The notes: generated from the sequence alone by a model not told the origin. Shown: positions 42,401 through 50,736, numbered from the stretch's first letter. The stretch is 64,000 bases of DNA from Phytoactinopolyspora mesophila (GCF_010122465.1 NZ_WLZY01000002.1:509076-573075), one strand, 5' to 3'. Translations and numbers: made by a program.

Positions 42401-44924
42401 CCTCACCAACATCGACTCGATCGCGTTGCGGGTGGCCTCTGCCGCGGGCGGCACTATCGAGTTGCGCCGGGACGCGCCGGACGGCGACCTACTTGGTACG
42501 GCCGACGTTCCCGCAACCGGCGGGCTGTCCCGGTTTGTCGACGTCACCGTCGAACCCGATGATCCGGGGGAGACCTTTGCGCTGTACCTCGTCTTCCCGG
42601 ACACGTCGGACGTGCGGGTGAACTTCTTCGAGGCCGAGGGCAAGGGCATCTCGCCGGAGACCCGGCCGGACGTGCGCATCACGTCGCCGGACGGGAGCGA
42701 ACAACTCGAGACCGGTGAGATCGAGATCACCGCCGAAGCCGCGGATGCGGAGAACGAGATCACCCAGGTCGAGTTCTTCGTGGACGGCGACTCCATCGGC
42801 GTCGACGATTCCGCGCCGTACACCGTGACGTGGGACGTCGACGAGGAGAAGGTGTACCAGCTGACGGCGGTGGCCACAAACGACCTGGGTCTGACCACGA
42901 CGTCGAGGATCGTGCGTGTTCAGGTCGGTGAACTGTTCGGCGACTTCGAGACCTTCGCCAATACAACGGCGGAGTTCGAGCGCCTGGGCGGCAACGAGTG
43001 GGCCATCACCGCGAACGGCGGGAACATGTGGCAGGCAACCGACGAATACGGTTCCCTGTACCTGCCGTCGGCTGCCGGCGATCGCTGGGCCGCGACGGTC
43101 AAGATCGAAAGCCAGCAGAACACCAACAACTCGGCGAAAGCCGGTCTCATCGTCCGCAACGACGTCACCTCGCCCGGCACGTCTCCGGGATACGCGGCGA
43201 TGACGATGCGGGCCGGAAACGCCTACGAGTGGCTGCGGGATACGACCGGCAACGGCCAGCTCAATGCCAGTGACGGCGGTGGGCAGCACGAGTATCCGGC
43301 GTGGGTGCGCATTGTCCGCGACGGAGACACCTACACCGCATACCGGAGTTCCGACGGAGAGAACTTCATCCAGGTCGGACCGTCCGAGGTGCTCCCAGGT
43401 GCCGCCGACATCCAGGACATCGGCATGGTCGTCACGGCGCACAACGCCAACCAGACCAGCCGGGCGGTCTTCTCGGACTTCGAGCTCGACCTCGACCCGC
43501 AGGACCCGGATGATCCGGATGATCCGGAGCTGGAGTGCCCGGACGATGATCCTGATGGTGGCGTCCGGGAACCGTCGGACGAGTTCGACGGTGACGCGCT
43601 GGACGGCTGCCGCTGGAGCGTCTTGCGTACCGCCCCGGGCGCGGAGGTCACCCAGGTGGACGGTCAGCTCGTGCTGCCGGTCACCAACGGCGACATCAAC
43701 GAGAGCGAGCCTGGCCCGATCAGCTACCTCGGCCAGCCGGCTCTCGAGGGCGAGTGGGAGATCGAGACCCGGCTCACGCTCGAGCACACTCGGGAATGGC
43801 AATATGGCGGCTTGATGCTGCACGCGGACGACGACAACTACGTCCGGGTGAGCTACACCGCCAGTTCGGCGACCAACCGGTTCCTCGAGTTCCAGTCCGA
43901 GACCAATGGTTCGCGGACGTGGCACGCCAACAACGTCGCGGTCCCCGGTGACCCCGACACGGTGCACCTGCGCCTGGCCAGCGACGGATCGGAACTCACA
44001 GCGGCCTACTCGGTCGATGGTGAGCAATGGACCGCCCTGGACGGCTCGGCTGAGCTGAAGCAGGACGCCACCGTAGGCCCGGTTGCGGCCGGTGACACCG
44101 GCGCGATCGAGGTCGACGCGTACGTCGACTACTTCCGCGTCATCGGTGCGGACGACGACACGACACCACCGGTGGTGGACGTCGTCGTGGATCCGGCCGA
44201 TCCGGACGGCGACAACGGCTGGTACGTGAACACGGTGACGGTCACCGCCACGGCCACCGACGACACCGGCGGTGACGTGCACATCGAGGTGCGCACCGAT
44301 GGCGGCGACTGGGCGGAGTACACCGAGGCGCTGGAGATCAGCGCGGACGGCGTACACGACCTCGAGTTCCGGGGAACCGACGAGGCCGGCAACGTCTCCG
44401 ATCCGGAGGAAGTCACGATCCGACTGGACGCGACCGCGCCGGAGCTGAGTGTGGACGGCGTTGACGACGGCGCGGTCTACGACCTCGGCACCGAGCTCAC
44501 GGTGAGTGCCGAAGCCGAGGACACGGTGTCCGGCGTGGCCTCGTTGGAGTTCGAACTCAACGGTGTGGCCGTCGACAACCCGTCGACGTTCATCCCTGAG
44601 GCGGGGCAGCACACGCTCACCGCCGTGGCCGTCGACGAAGCGGGCAACACCGCTGAGGCGACGGTGTCCTTCGAGGTCGAGGTGACCTATGCGGGAGCGC
44701 AGGCGTTGCTCGATGAGCTGCATCAAGACGGTCGGATCCAGCGGCGCGACTACAACCAGTTGCGCACGCAGCTGTCCATCGCCGAGCGCGCGGCCAACCG
44801 GGGCCAGACCGGCCAGGCCGAACAGGCCCTCGACCGGTTCATCTCCTTCGCCGAAGACGTCGACGACGAGGAGGTGACGGCACAGCTGGTCGACCTGGCT
44901 GAAGCGCTGCGATCGCAGCTCTGA
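39459..44924 (+). CDS. very large secreted ThuA / sorbosone dehydrogenase / PKD multidomain protein
   Basis: An 1821-residue exported protein. A signal peptide (1-35) is followed by a ThuA-like domain (about 45-265; HVLIFTATAAGPWHDAAIEY, GIAAIHNATDMRG), a glucose/sorbosone dehydrogenase-type beta-propeller (about 280-730; FGMDIAPDGRVFFTEL, GLGFDPDGNLLLSIGDD), a PKD domain (about 745-830), a carbohydrate-binding-like region (about 930-1065), an Ig-like domain, two concanavalin-like (DUF1349-type) domains, two further Ig-like domains and a C-terminal helical module like that of the GH43 enzyme. TTGGAGGG precedes the ATG. It probably binds and oxidises a polysaccharide or glycoside outside the cell. 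Its operon neighbours fit keto-sugar uptake and breakdown. Confidence 0.88.
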   Translation: MNVARRRWWKRPLAGTITAAMGISLLATVPSVAHEHPDDEHGDAHVLIFTATAAGPWHDAAIEYGTPVLQDALEDVGITSVATDDPAIFTDEDLAQFDGLVMFHTNGDPWNAEQKAAMERYQQAGNGIAAIHNATDMRGNYQWWDDLVGTLMPGHADNNPAENGLQATVQVEDSTHPSTAHLEGFEWVRNDEWYNFSTNVRGDAHVLLSIDETTYNPGQHAMGYDHPLAWCKMYDGGRAWATALGHFPAHYDEPEVIQHMVGGIQWIAGAAEGDCGGTVWDSFDKVSLDTDTSAPFGMDIAPDGRVFFTELVRGQIRVFNPETHTTTTALTIPVYSGGEDGMKSIVLDPDFEENGWLYVYYAPVSNEPVYVNRLSRFTVGEGNVIDPDSESVVIEIPKQRFDQPGHTGGGLGFDPDGNLLLSIGDDINPHSEPSPSSAPLSTIEGTFHDARETSANTADLRGKLLRITPQADGGYTVPDGNMFNSGRFDHLFPDGTYDPELALPEIYAMGFRNPFRFAVDPVTGHIGMADYGPDCNNPNNCGNYGPTGMVSWTLITEPGNYGWPMCHGDKRPYRDVDYTTTPRTFGDLFDCDNPINDSPRNTGLQELPPVVMNDMVYGYQMSTVPEIIPQGGGLAPMGGPFYQFDPDNQSETKFPEYYSGKPFFYEWSKNRLYSMIVDHDAPEGDRLQKINHFLPPPEQQWLAPIEMKFGADGSLYVLEWGGGFGRHNPDSGLYRIDYVPDGRSPIAVAEATPDSGHSPLEVEFSSEKSHDPEGGSLTYEWDFENDGETDTTEANPTHTYTDDGVYSARLTVTNENGMTGVAVATITVGNTRPDVEFNWPPDGGFFEWGDEISWDLNISDPEDEEIVEENAVVQPAIGHDDHAHSFDPIQGLTGSITAGLSGHSRTDNAFYVLDGRYTDEGTDTAPPLVGSQTVVLQPKFKQAEHYTSSDGITTASNNDVEAGNEVISGSGGAWAAYDPVNLTNIDSIALRVASAAGGTIELRRDAPDGDLLGTADVPATGGLSRFVDVTVEPDDPGETFALYLVFPDTSDVRVNFFEAEGKGISPETRPDVRITSPDGSEQLETGEIEITAEAADAENEITQVEFFVDGDSIGVDDSAPYTVTWDVDEEKVYQLTAVATNDLGLTTTSRIVRVQVGELFGDFETFANTTAEFERLGGNEWAITANGGNMWQATDEYGSLYLPSAAGDRWAATVKIESQQNTNNSAKAGLIVRNDVTSPGTSPGYAAMTMRAGNAYEWLRDTTGNGQLNASDGGGQHEYPAWVRIVRDGDTYTAYRSSDGENFIQVGPSEVLPGAADIQDIGMVVTAHNANQTSRAVFSDFELDLDPQDPDDPDDPELECPDDDPDGGVREPSDEFDGDALDGCRWSVLRTAPGAEVTQVDGQLVLPVTNGDINESEPGPISYLGQPALEGEWEIETRLTLEHTREWQYGGLMLHADDDNYVRVSYTASSATNRFLEFQSETNGSRTWHANNVAVPGDPDTVHLRLASDGSELTAAYSVDGEQWTALDGSAELKQDATVGPVAAGDTGAIEVDAYVDYFRVIGADDDTTPPVVDVVVDPADPDGDNGWYVNTVTVTATATDDTGGDVHIEVRTDGGDWAEYTEALEISADGVHDLEFRGTDEAGNVSDPEEVTIRLDATAPELSVDGVDDGAVYDLGTELTVSAEAEDTVSGVASLEFELNGVAVDNPSTFIPEAGQHTLTAVAVDEAGNTAEATVSFEVEVTYAGAQALLDELHQDGRIQRRDYNQLRTQLSIAERAANRGQTGQAEQALDRFISFAEDVDDEEVTAQLVDLAEALRSQL

Positions 44925-44926
44925 CG

Positions 44927-45002
44927 CCCGACAGCTGATCTGACACCACAGGGTGATCTAGGTTCGAGGGTTGATGTGACACCCGACAGCTGATCTGACA
45001 CC
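44927..45002. repeat. direct repeat of 21 bp, 55 bp apart
   Basis: The 446-bp gap 44925-45370 starts with CCCGACAGCTGATCTGACAC plus one base at 44927-44947 and again at 44982-45002. The second copy runs into further TGACACCCGAC-like sequence. Such repeats can be the end of a lost insertion sequence. The rest of the gap holds the inverted repeat at 45073 and a LacI-type site at 45263. Confidence 0.55.
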
Positions 45003-45072
45003 CGACGAGCGACGCGACAGCGGGTTGGTGCCGCCATCTGTGCGGTGCCAGCCCGCTGTTGTCGTGTCCGCA

Positions 45073-45185
45073 CCCGCCCTTATCGGTGATCGTGAGCGGA
45101 TTTCAGCTGTTACCTTGCCCGGTTTGCGCCCTTTTGTGCTGCTGGGAACAGCTGAAATCCGCTCACGATCACCGATAAGGGCGGG
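45073..45185. repeat. 39-bp perfect inverted repeat (largest in the window)
   Basis: Arms 45073-45111 and 45147-45185 are exact complements over 39 bp, with a 35-nt loop. GGTGATCG lies within each arm, 12 bp from its outer end. It lies between two genes of the same direction, 149 bp after the ThuA-protein stop. Such perfect length is not needed for termination and suggests active maintenance or recent origin. Confidence 0.92.
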
Positions 45186-45262
45186 CTTGATTAAGTGAAG
45201 ACGTGAGAATGTCAGGACAAACCCTTTACAGACATTCGCCCACCGTGGCAGCATCTCTATCG

Positions 45263-45276
45263 AGAAAGCGCTTACC
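45263..45276. promoter_or_regulatory. LacI/cre-type operator upstream of the PAP2 protein
   Basis: AGAAAGCGCTTACC matches the LacI-family form with central GCGC. Eleven of its bases (AAGCGCTTACC) recur in the complement of 47452-47465, upstream of the mannosidase operon. A common repressor is likely. Confidence 0.6.
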
Positions 45277-45370
45277 AACAGTCCAGTGATCACCGAATTT
45301 GGTCCCACCGCGGCATGCGCGGTCGTCAATGGCCATGGGTAGCCCGGTCGTGCGGCCTGAGAGGAAGAAC

Positions 45371-47404
45371 ATGACGGACGAGCAGAAGAGCATTGACAGG
45401 CGTAGTTTCCTCCGGCGTTCCGCAGGTGTCTCGGCAGCGCTGGTCGTGGGATCGTCGGCCGGCACGCTGGTCGCCGGCTCGCAGGCCGCCGCCGCTGCAT
45501 CGGCGCGGACGGCCAAAGGGGCGTTCGGCCAGCCGGTGTCCACCGGCGACGTGCCGCTGACCGCACAGGCTGCACAGCGAGGCCCAGTGGCAGCAGGGCG
45601 CAGCGCCGCCGTGCAGGCATTCGTCGACGACTACCTGACCAACGCCGCGGACAACCTCAGCAAGGAGACGAACGCGGCCGTGCGCATCCTCTCGGGGATG
45701 GACGAGCACTGGAAGACCGGCGCCTCCTGGGACGACGGCGTCGTGCTGAACCGGGCTCTTCTCCGCGACAACATGCGCTACGTCGCGGAGATCACCACTG
45801 AGCGCACGGAGGCCGAAGCCAAGCAGTCCTTCGTCGATGACCGCCAGCACCAGAGCTACAGCGCCACCGGGGGGCTGGGGCCGTTGACCGAGCTGTACCG
45901 AGCCGGTGCCAAGGCGGTCACCAGTATCACTGGGGCGCCGGACGGCATCCCGCCGGGCCGGATCAGTGACTCGATCCCCGACGACGCGCCTGACGGCTCG
46001 GACCTTGGCGCGGGCTCGGTCAACTCGGAGCTGGGCAAGGTGGTCGAACTCGTCAACACCATCCGTGGGCCGCACGCGTCGAGCAATCCGAGCAAGTTCA
46101 CGTTCCAGTATCCGCGACCGTGGCGGCTGACCGAGGACAGCGAGGTGGTGGAGACCGGCGGCATTCCCGTCTTCGGCGTCCCGATCTACGCCTCCGACGC
46201 TGTCGTCGCGCCGCAGCTTCTGCGCCAGCGCAGCGACAATCCGGACGAAGACGGTGGTTACCCCAGCGGGCACACCAATGCCGCGTACCTGGCCGCGCTG
46301 GCCTTGGGATATGCCATCCCCGAGCGTTTCCAGGAGTTGCTGGCGCGCGCCTGCGACACCAGCCACAGCCGGATCGAGTCAGGTATGCACTCGCCGGTGG
46401 ACGTCGTCGGCGGGCGCATCCTGGCCACCGCGCTGGCCGCCGCCGTTCTGCACGATCCCGAGTACGCCGAGCTCAAGGCCGCGGCCCGCCAGCAAGCTCT
46501 CGAGTACTTCGAGGCCAAGACGGATGCCACACCCGACACGCTGTACGCGTACGCACACTCCGCCGGCCCGAACACCGACCGGTATGCCGACCACGAGTCC
46601 AATCGGGAGTTGTTCACGCCCCGGCTGACGTACACCATGCCCCGGCGTGGTGGCGACGCGGAGCTGACGGTTCCCAAGGGTGCGGAAACGCTGCTGGAGA
46701 CCCGTCTGCCTTACCTGGACGCTGACCAGCGCCGCGCCGTATTGCAGACGACGGCGCTGCCGGCGGGTTACGCCCTCCTTGATGGCCCGGAGGAGTGGGG
46801 CCGGCTGAACCTCTTCGCCGCCGCGGACGGCTACGGCGCGTTCCGAGGCGACGTCACAGTCGTCATGAATTCCGCCGACGGCGGCTTCAATACCTCCGAT
46901 GCCTGGCGCAATGACATCGGCGGCGCCGGCAAACTCACCAAGCAGGGGACGGGGACCTTGGCCTTGACCGGCGCCAACAGCTACACGGGCGGCACCCGGA
47001 TCGACGACGGAACGCTGGTTGCGGCCTCGCCAACCGCCCTCGGCAAGGGTGACGTGCACGTGGCCGGCGGTACCTTGCGCCTGGACGCGGACGCGGGCCA
47101 GGTGGCGGTGCGCGGCGCTTACACGCAGTCGCCGGGCAGTGCGCTGGAGGTGACGCTGAGCGACGACGGGGCGCCGGTGCTGGACGTGTTGCGGACAGTC
47201 ACTATCGACGAGGCCAGTACCCTCGAGATACAGCTCCACGTCGAGCGTGCCCCCGCCGCGGGCGATACCCTCCCGGTGATCCGTGGCCGCAGGCTGCAGG
47301 GCGAATTCGGCACCATCAAGGTGGACGTGGACGGCTACCGGGCTGTGCCGGAATACTCGGCGGGTGGCATGTCCGTGCGTCTCGAGCCGGACTCGGATGC
47401 CTGA
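45371..47404 (+). CDS. Tat-exported PAP2/vanadium haloperoxidase-like protein with C-terminal PATR-type repeat region
   Basis: A 677-residue protein with a Tat signal (DRRSFLRRSAG) and alanine-rich h-region. The PAP2-type acid phosphatase/haloperoxidase core (about 75-400) shows GGYPSGHTNAAYL with His301 and SRIESGMHSPVDVVGG with His340, two of the active-site motifs. The C-terminal part (about 515-670) contains GTGTLALTGANSYTGGTRID, an autotransporter-associated beta-strand repeat, and beta-rich sequence. GAGAGGAAG precedes the ATG at 45371; the frame upstream to 45299 lacks a signal for translation. It may be a secreted phosphatase; a haloperoxidase role is less certain. Confidence 0.82.
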   Translation: MTDEQKSIDRRSFLRRSAGVSAALVVGSSAGTLVAGSQAAAAASARTAKGAFGQPVSTGDVPLTAQAAQRGPVAAGRSAAVQAFVDDYLTNAADNLSKETNAAVRILSGMDEHWKTGASWDDGVVLNRALLRDNMRYVAEITTERTEAEAKQSFVDDRQHQSYSATGGLGPLTELYRAGAKAVTSITGAPDGIPPGRISDSIPDDAPDGSDLGAGSVNSELGKVVELVNTIRGPHASSNPSKFTFQYPRPWRLTEDSEVVETGGIPVFGVPIYASDAVVAPQLLRQRSDNPDEDGGYPSGHTNAAYLAALALGYAIPERFQELLARACDTSHSRIESGMHSPVDVVGGRILATALAAAVLHDPEYAELKAAARQQALEYFEAKTDATPDTLYAYAHSAGPNTDRYADHESNRELFTPRLTYTMPRRGGDAELTVPKGAETLLETRLPYLDADQRRAVLQTTALPAGYALLDGPEEWGRLNLFAAADGYGAFRGDVTVVMNSADGGFNTSDAWRNDIGGAGKLTKQGTGTLALTGANSYTGGTRIDDGTLVAASPTALGKGDVHVAGGTLRLDADAGQVAVRGAYTQSPGSALEVTLSDDGAPVLDVLRTVTIDEASTLEIQLHVERAPAAGDTLPVIRGRRLQGEFGTIKVDVDGYRAVPEYSAGGMSVRLEPDSDA

Positions 47405-47451
47405 CCCGGTGCAGCGGTCCAGCGTGATCGCGAGGCATCGCGACGGGATCA

Positions 47452-47465
47452 GGTAAGCGCTTGCC
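47452..47465. promoter_or_regulatory. LacI/cre-type operator upstream of the mannosidase operon
   Basis: GGTAAGCGCTTGCC is a near-perfect palindrome with central GCGC. It shares 11 bases, on the opposite strand, with the site at 45263. It lies 141 bp before the lipoprotein start. Confidence 0.6.
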
Positions 47466-47502
47466 CGACTTGCGGATGCGGGCTAACCTGAGCGCACAAA
47501 AA

Positions 47503-47516
47503 TATGTCAAGACATA
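47503..47516. promoter_or_regulatory. second palindrome in the mannosidase operon control region
   Basis: TATGTCAAGACATA is a perfect 14-bp palindrome in an AT-rich stretch. CCTTTAAAGG (47527-47536) follows it, and TATTCT near 47543 could be a -10. GntR-type regulators use sites of this form, but none is adjacent. Confidence 0.5.
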
Positions 47517-47592
47517 AGATCAAATTCCTTTAAAGGTCCGATCTATTCTACACTGCAAGACGCTCATGACTGAGCGTCGGCGAGGAGACCCA

Positions 47593-48876
47593 GTGAAGCG
47601 TCATCACCTGATCCGCTCGCTTGCGACGGCGGCGGTCGGCGCGCTCGTGCTCGCGTCATGTTCCGGCGACGGCGGAGGCTCGGACGGCGGCGGGGGTTCG
47701 GACGGCGGCGACGTCGTGCTCGAACTCGTGCAGTCGGGCGATGTGAACCAGGGTGGCGGCTACGCCACCCTCACAGAGAGATACTTCGAAGAGACGGGCG
47801 TGCGTGTCGACGTCATCGAGGTGCCCAACGACGATCTGCGCACACGTCTGCGCACGGCGTCGCAGGCGAATGATCCGCCCTCGCTGGCGGCGTCGCCGTC
47901 GACCGACCCAGCGTGGACCGACCGTCTGCTCGACCTGACCGACATTTTCAACGAGGTCGGCATCATCGACACCCTTTCGGTGGCCGACCCCGCCGACGGC
48001 TTGGTCAAGGCGCTGCCGACCACGCTCACGGCCGTGGGCATGTTCCTCAACAAGTCGCTGTGGGACGAAGCCGGTGTGGACTATCCCACGACGCTCGACG
48101 AGGCGTGGACCTGGGACGAATACGTCGAGTTGTCCGATGAGGTCGTCGAGGCCACCGACGCTGAGTACGGCGCTGTGATGGACGGCTCGGCACACCGCCT
48201 GCGCGCCTTCCTTTACGAGTTCGGCAGCGAGGGCGTCACCGAGCAACCCGATGGCAGCTGGGCGCTCGACGAGGCCGGTGCCGAGGCGCTGGAATACTTC
48301 AAGCAACTGCACCAGGACGGTGTCATGCCCCAGTCCGTGTGGGGTGCGGCGGACGACCCGAGTGCGACGTTCAAGTCCGGACGCGTCGCCGGCTACATGT
48401 CGGGCGTGTGGCAGATCGCCGACTTCCAGGAGACCATCACCGACTTCGAGTGGGTCTCCGTGCCGTTGCCGCAGCAGCCGGTGCGCGCGACCAACTACGG
48501 TGCCGCATCGTGGATCGTCGCCTTCGACGGCACCGGTGTCGAGGAGGAGACTCTCGACTTCATCCGGTGGCTGTACTCGGAAGAGAACTACCGCGAATAC
48601 TGCGAGATCTCCGGGTGCCTGCCTGTACTCGACGGTCTCGAGGTCAGCTACGAGGAGGACGAGTACGCCTTCCAGCTGTACAACGCCGAGATCCTCGAGT
48701 CTCCGCCGATCTCCGCGGTGCAGACCACGGACGGCGTGTTGCACGGCTATCAGGGCAAGTCCGTAGACTCCGAGCCGCTCCAGGACGAGACCGTCAAGTT
48801 CCTCAACAACGAGCAGTCGCTTGAGGACACGGTGGAGAACATCGGCAGGATCACCACCGATCAATTGGCCGACTGA
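47593..48876 (+). CDS. CUT1 ABC transporter sugar-binding lipoprotein (mannoside-type)
   Basis: A 427-residue SBP_bac_1 protein with signal KRHHLIRSLATAAVGALVLASC (lipidated Cys near residue 23) and a Gly/Ser/Asp linker. The binding domain shows ERYFEETGVRVDVIEVPNDD and KSLWDEAGVDYPTTLDEAWT. The start is set at GTG 47593 because GAGGAG lies just upstream; the ATG at 47566 lacks one. The operon goes on with two permeases and a GH38 alpha-mannosidase, so a mannose-containing oligosaccharide or glycan fragment is the likely ligand. Confidence 0.9.
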   Translation: MKRHHLIRSLATAAVGALVLASCSGDGGGSDGGGGSDGGDVVLELVQSGDVNQGGGYATLTERYFEETGVRVDVIEVPNDDLRTRLRTASQANDPPSLAASPSTDPAWTDRLLDLTDIFNEVGIIDTLSVADPADGLVKALPTTLTAVGMFLNKSLWDEAGVDYPTTLDEAWTWDEYVELSDEVVEATDAEYGAVMDGSAHRLRAFLYEFGSEGVTEQPDGSWALDEAGAEALEYFKQLHQDGVMPQSVWGAADDPSATFKSGRVAGYMSGVWQIADFQETITDFEWVSVPLPQQPVRATNYGAASWIVAFDGTGVEEETLDFIRWLYSEENYREYCEISGCLPVLDGLEVSYEEDEYAFQLYNAEILESPPISAVQTTDGVLHGYQGKSVDSEPLQDETVKFLNNEQSLEDTVENIGRITTDQLAD

Positions 48877-48906
48877 GCGCGGCGCACGAAGGAAGCTCGT
48901 GGTTCT

Positions 48907-49851
48907 ATGACTCTCCGCACCTCGAGTCCGGCCTCCTCCGCCCAGCGGGTGAAGGGGGCCGGGCGCCGTGTTCGGCGCGGCCGACGTAGCCGCTACCGCC
49001 TGGCGCCGTTCATCTTCACGGTCGCCACCGCGGTGTTGTTCGGCTTGTTCTTCCTGTGGCCCGGTGTCCTCGGCCTGTCTTACTCGCTCACGGACTTCCG
49101 TGGCTGGGGAGACTCCGAGTTCGTCGGGTTGTCCAACTACGGCGACCTGTTCGGGGACTCCGAGTTCTACCAGTCGCTGGGGCGCACGCTGCTGTATGCC
49201 CTGTTCGCGGTGCCTGTTGGCTACTGTCTGGCGCTCGCGATGGCGGTGGCCCTCACCGCGCAGCGCGCGCGGGGAAAGACGGCGGCGCGCATCATCTTCT
49301 TCGTGCCGTGGCTCGTTTCGCCCATCGTCGCCGGTGTCATCTGGCGCTGGATGTTCGGCGAGAGCTTCGGGTTCGTCAACTACATCATTCGCCTGCTGGG
49401 CGGCGACGCGGTGCCGTGGGCGACCAACGCCGACCTGTCGTTGTTCGTCGCCGTTCTCGCATCCGCGTGGGGCGGCGCGGCCTTCAACATGTTGCTGTTC
49501 ATCGCGGCCATCAGCAACGTGCCGAAATCGTACTACGAGGCCGCGGAGCTCGACGGAGCGAACGGCTGGCAGCGCTTCTGGTACATCACCTTGCCAGGCA
49601 TCGCCCCGACCTCCGTTCTTGTCATCCTGCTCTCATCGCTGACCGCCATGAAAGAGTTCGCGATGATCCAGGCGCTCAACGGTGGTGGTCCTGGCACCCA
49701 GAACCGGCTGATCGTGCAGTACATCTACGAGACCGGGTTCGAGCGCTCGCTCATCGGATATGCGAGTGCGGCATCGATGATCCTGCTGGTGATCCTCATG
49801 ATCATCGCGATCATCCAGCTCCGTATCAGCAAGAGGAAGAACGCATGGTGA
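48907..49851 (+). CDS. CUT1 ABC transporter permease (MalF-like)
   Basis: A 314-residue permease. A basic N-terminal segment is followed by six membrane helices and the EAA loop YYEAAELDGANGWQRFWYIT. GAAGGAAG lies upstream of the ATG. The stop overlaps the start of the second permease by 7 bp. No ATPase gene is linked. Confidence 0.93.
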   Translation: MTLRTSSPASSAQRVKGAGRRVRRGRRSRYRLAPFIFTVATAVLFGLFFLWPGVLGLSYSLTDFRGWGDSEFVGLSNYGDLFGDSEFYQSLGRTLLYALFAVPVGYCLALAMAVALTAQRARGKTAARIIFFVPWLVSPIVAGVIWRWMFGESFGFVNYIIRLLGGDAVPWATNADLSLFVAVLASAWGGAAFNMLLFIAAISNVPKSYYEAAELDGANGWQRFWYITLPGIAPTSVLVILLSSLTAMKEFAMIQALNGGGPGTQNRLIVQYIYETGFERSLIGYASAASMILLVILMIIAIIQLRISKRKNAW

Positions 49852-50732
49852 CCACGCACGCGCCCACGGCGCCCCGGAAGAAACGCCCGATGCGGGACCT
49901 GCGACGCCGGCGCGGTGAAATCCGCCGCAGTATCGTCCCGACCACCATGCTGTGGGTCATCGCCGTGCTCATGGCGTTCCCGCTGCTGTGGTTCCTGTTG
50001 TCGTCGTTCAAGCCGGGCGGCGAGCTGTTCAGCTACCCGTTGTCGTTCATCCCTCGCGAGTGGACACTCGGCGGCTACGAGGCCGCGTTCGAACGCGTCG
50101 ACTTCATGCGTTACCTCGGCAACACGTTCATCGTCGCGTCGGTGTCGACGATCATCACCGTGGTCCTGTGTGCGTCGACAGGGTATGCGCTGGCGAAGTA
50201 CAAGAACCCGTGGCTCAGTGTGCTCGGTCTGTGTGTCCTGTCGATGACGATGCTGCCGGGCGAGGTCATCCTGAACCCGATGTTCATGGTGGTCCGCGAC
50301 CTCGGCATGTACAACTCACTACTGGGCGTCATCATGCCGTCGATCCTCACCCCGACGGGTGTGTTCATGTTCCGGCAGTTCTACCTGACGGTTCCCGACG
50401 AGCTCATCGATGCCGCGCGGATCGACGGTGCCAGCGAGTACGGCATCTTCCTGCGCATCATGGTGCCGCTCGCACGACCCATCATGCTCACACTTGCCAT
50501 CGTCTCGTTCCAATGGCGCTGGAACGACTACATCCTCCCGCTGATCATCCTGGGTGACCCTGACAAGTTCACCCTGCAGATCGCCTTGCGGTCGCTCGTC
50601 GGCGCCGAGAACATCAACTGGAGTGTGCTGCTGTCGGCGTCCGTGCTGTCGATGATCCCGCTGGTCGCGCTCTATCTCGTGTTCCAGAGATACGTCACCT
50701 CGTCGAACATCAACGCGGGGCTCAAGGACTAG
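49845..50732 (+). CDS. CUT1 ABC transporter permease (MalG-like)
   Basis: A 295-residue permease with six membrane helices and the EAA motif DAARIDGASEYGIFLRIMVP. The ATG at 49845 lies inside the end of the first permease and has GAGGAAGAACGC upstream; the longer frame upstream is a shadow of the first permease. The C terminus ends in NINAGLKD, typical of MalG-like proteins. It is followed 4 bp later by the mannosidase gene. Confidence 0.93.
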   Translation: MVTTHAPTAPRKKRPMRDLRRRRGEIRRSIVPTTMLWVIAVLMAFPLLWFLLSSFKPGGELFSYPLSFIPREWTLGGYEAAFERVDFMRYLGNTFIVASVSTIITVVLCASTGYALAKYKNPWLSVLGLCVLSMTMLPGEVILNPMFMVVRDLGMYNSLLGVIMPSILTPTGVFMFRQFYLTVPDELIDAARIDGASEYGIFLRIMVPLARPIMLTLAIVSFQWRWNDYILPLIILGDPDKFTLQIALRSLVGAENINWSVLLSASVLSMIPLVALYLVFQRYVTSSNINAGLKD

Positions 50733-50736
50733 AGCC

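Noticed and set aside
49056-50732. A 558-residue permease fusion
   Set aside because: The first part is the wrong frame of the upstream permease. The real MalG-like protein starts at 49845 with a ribosome-binding site.
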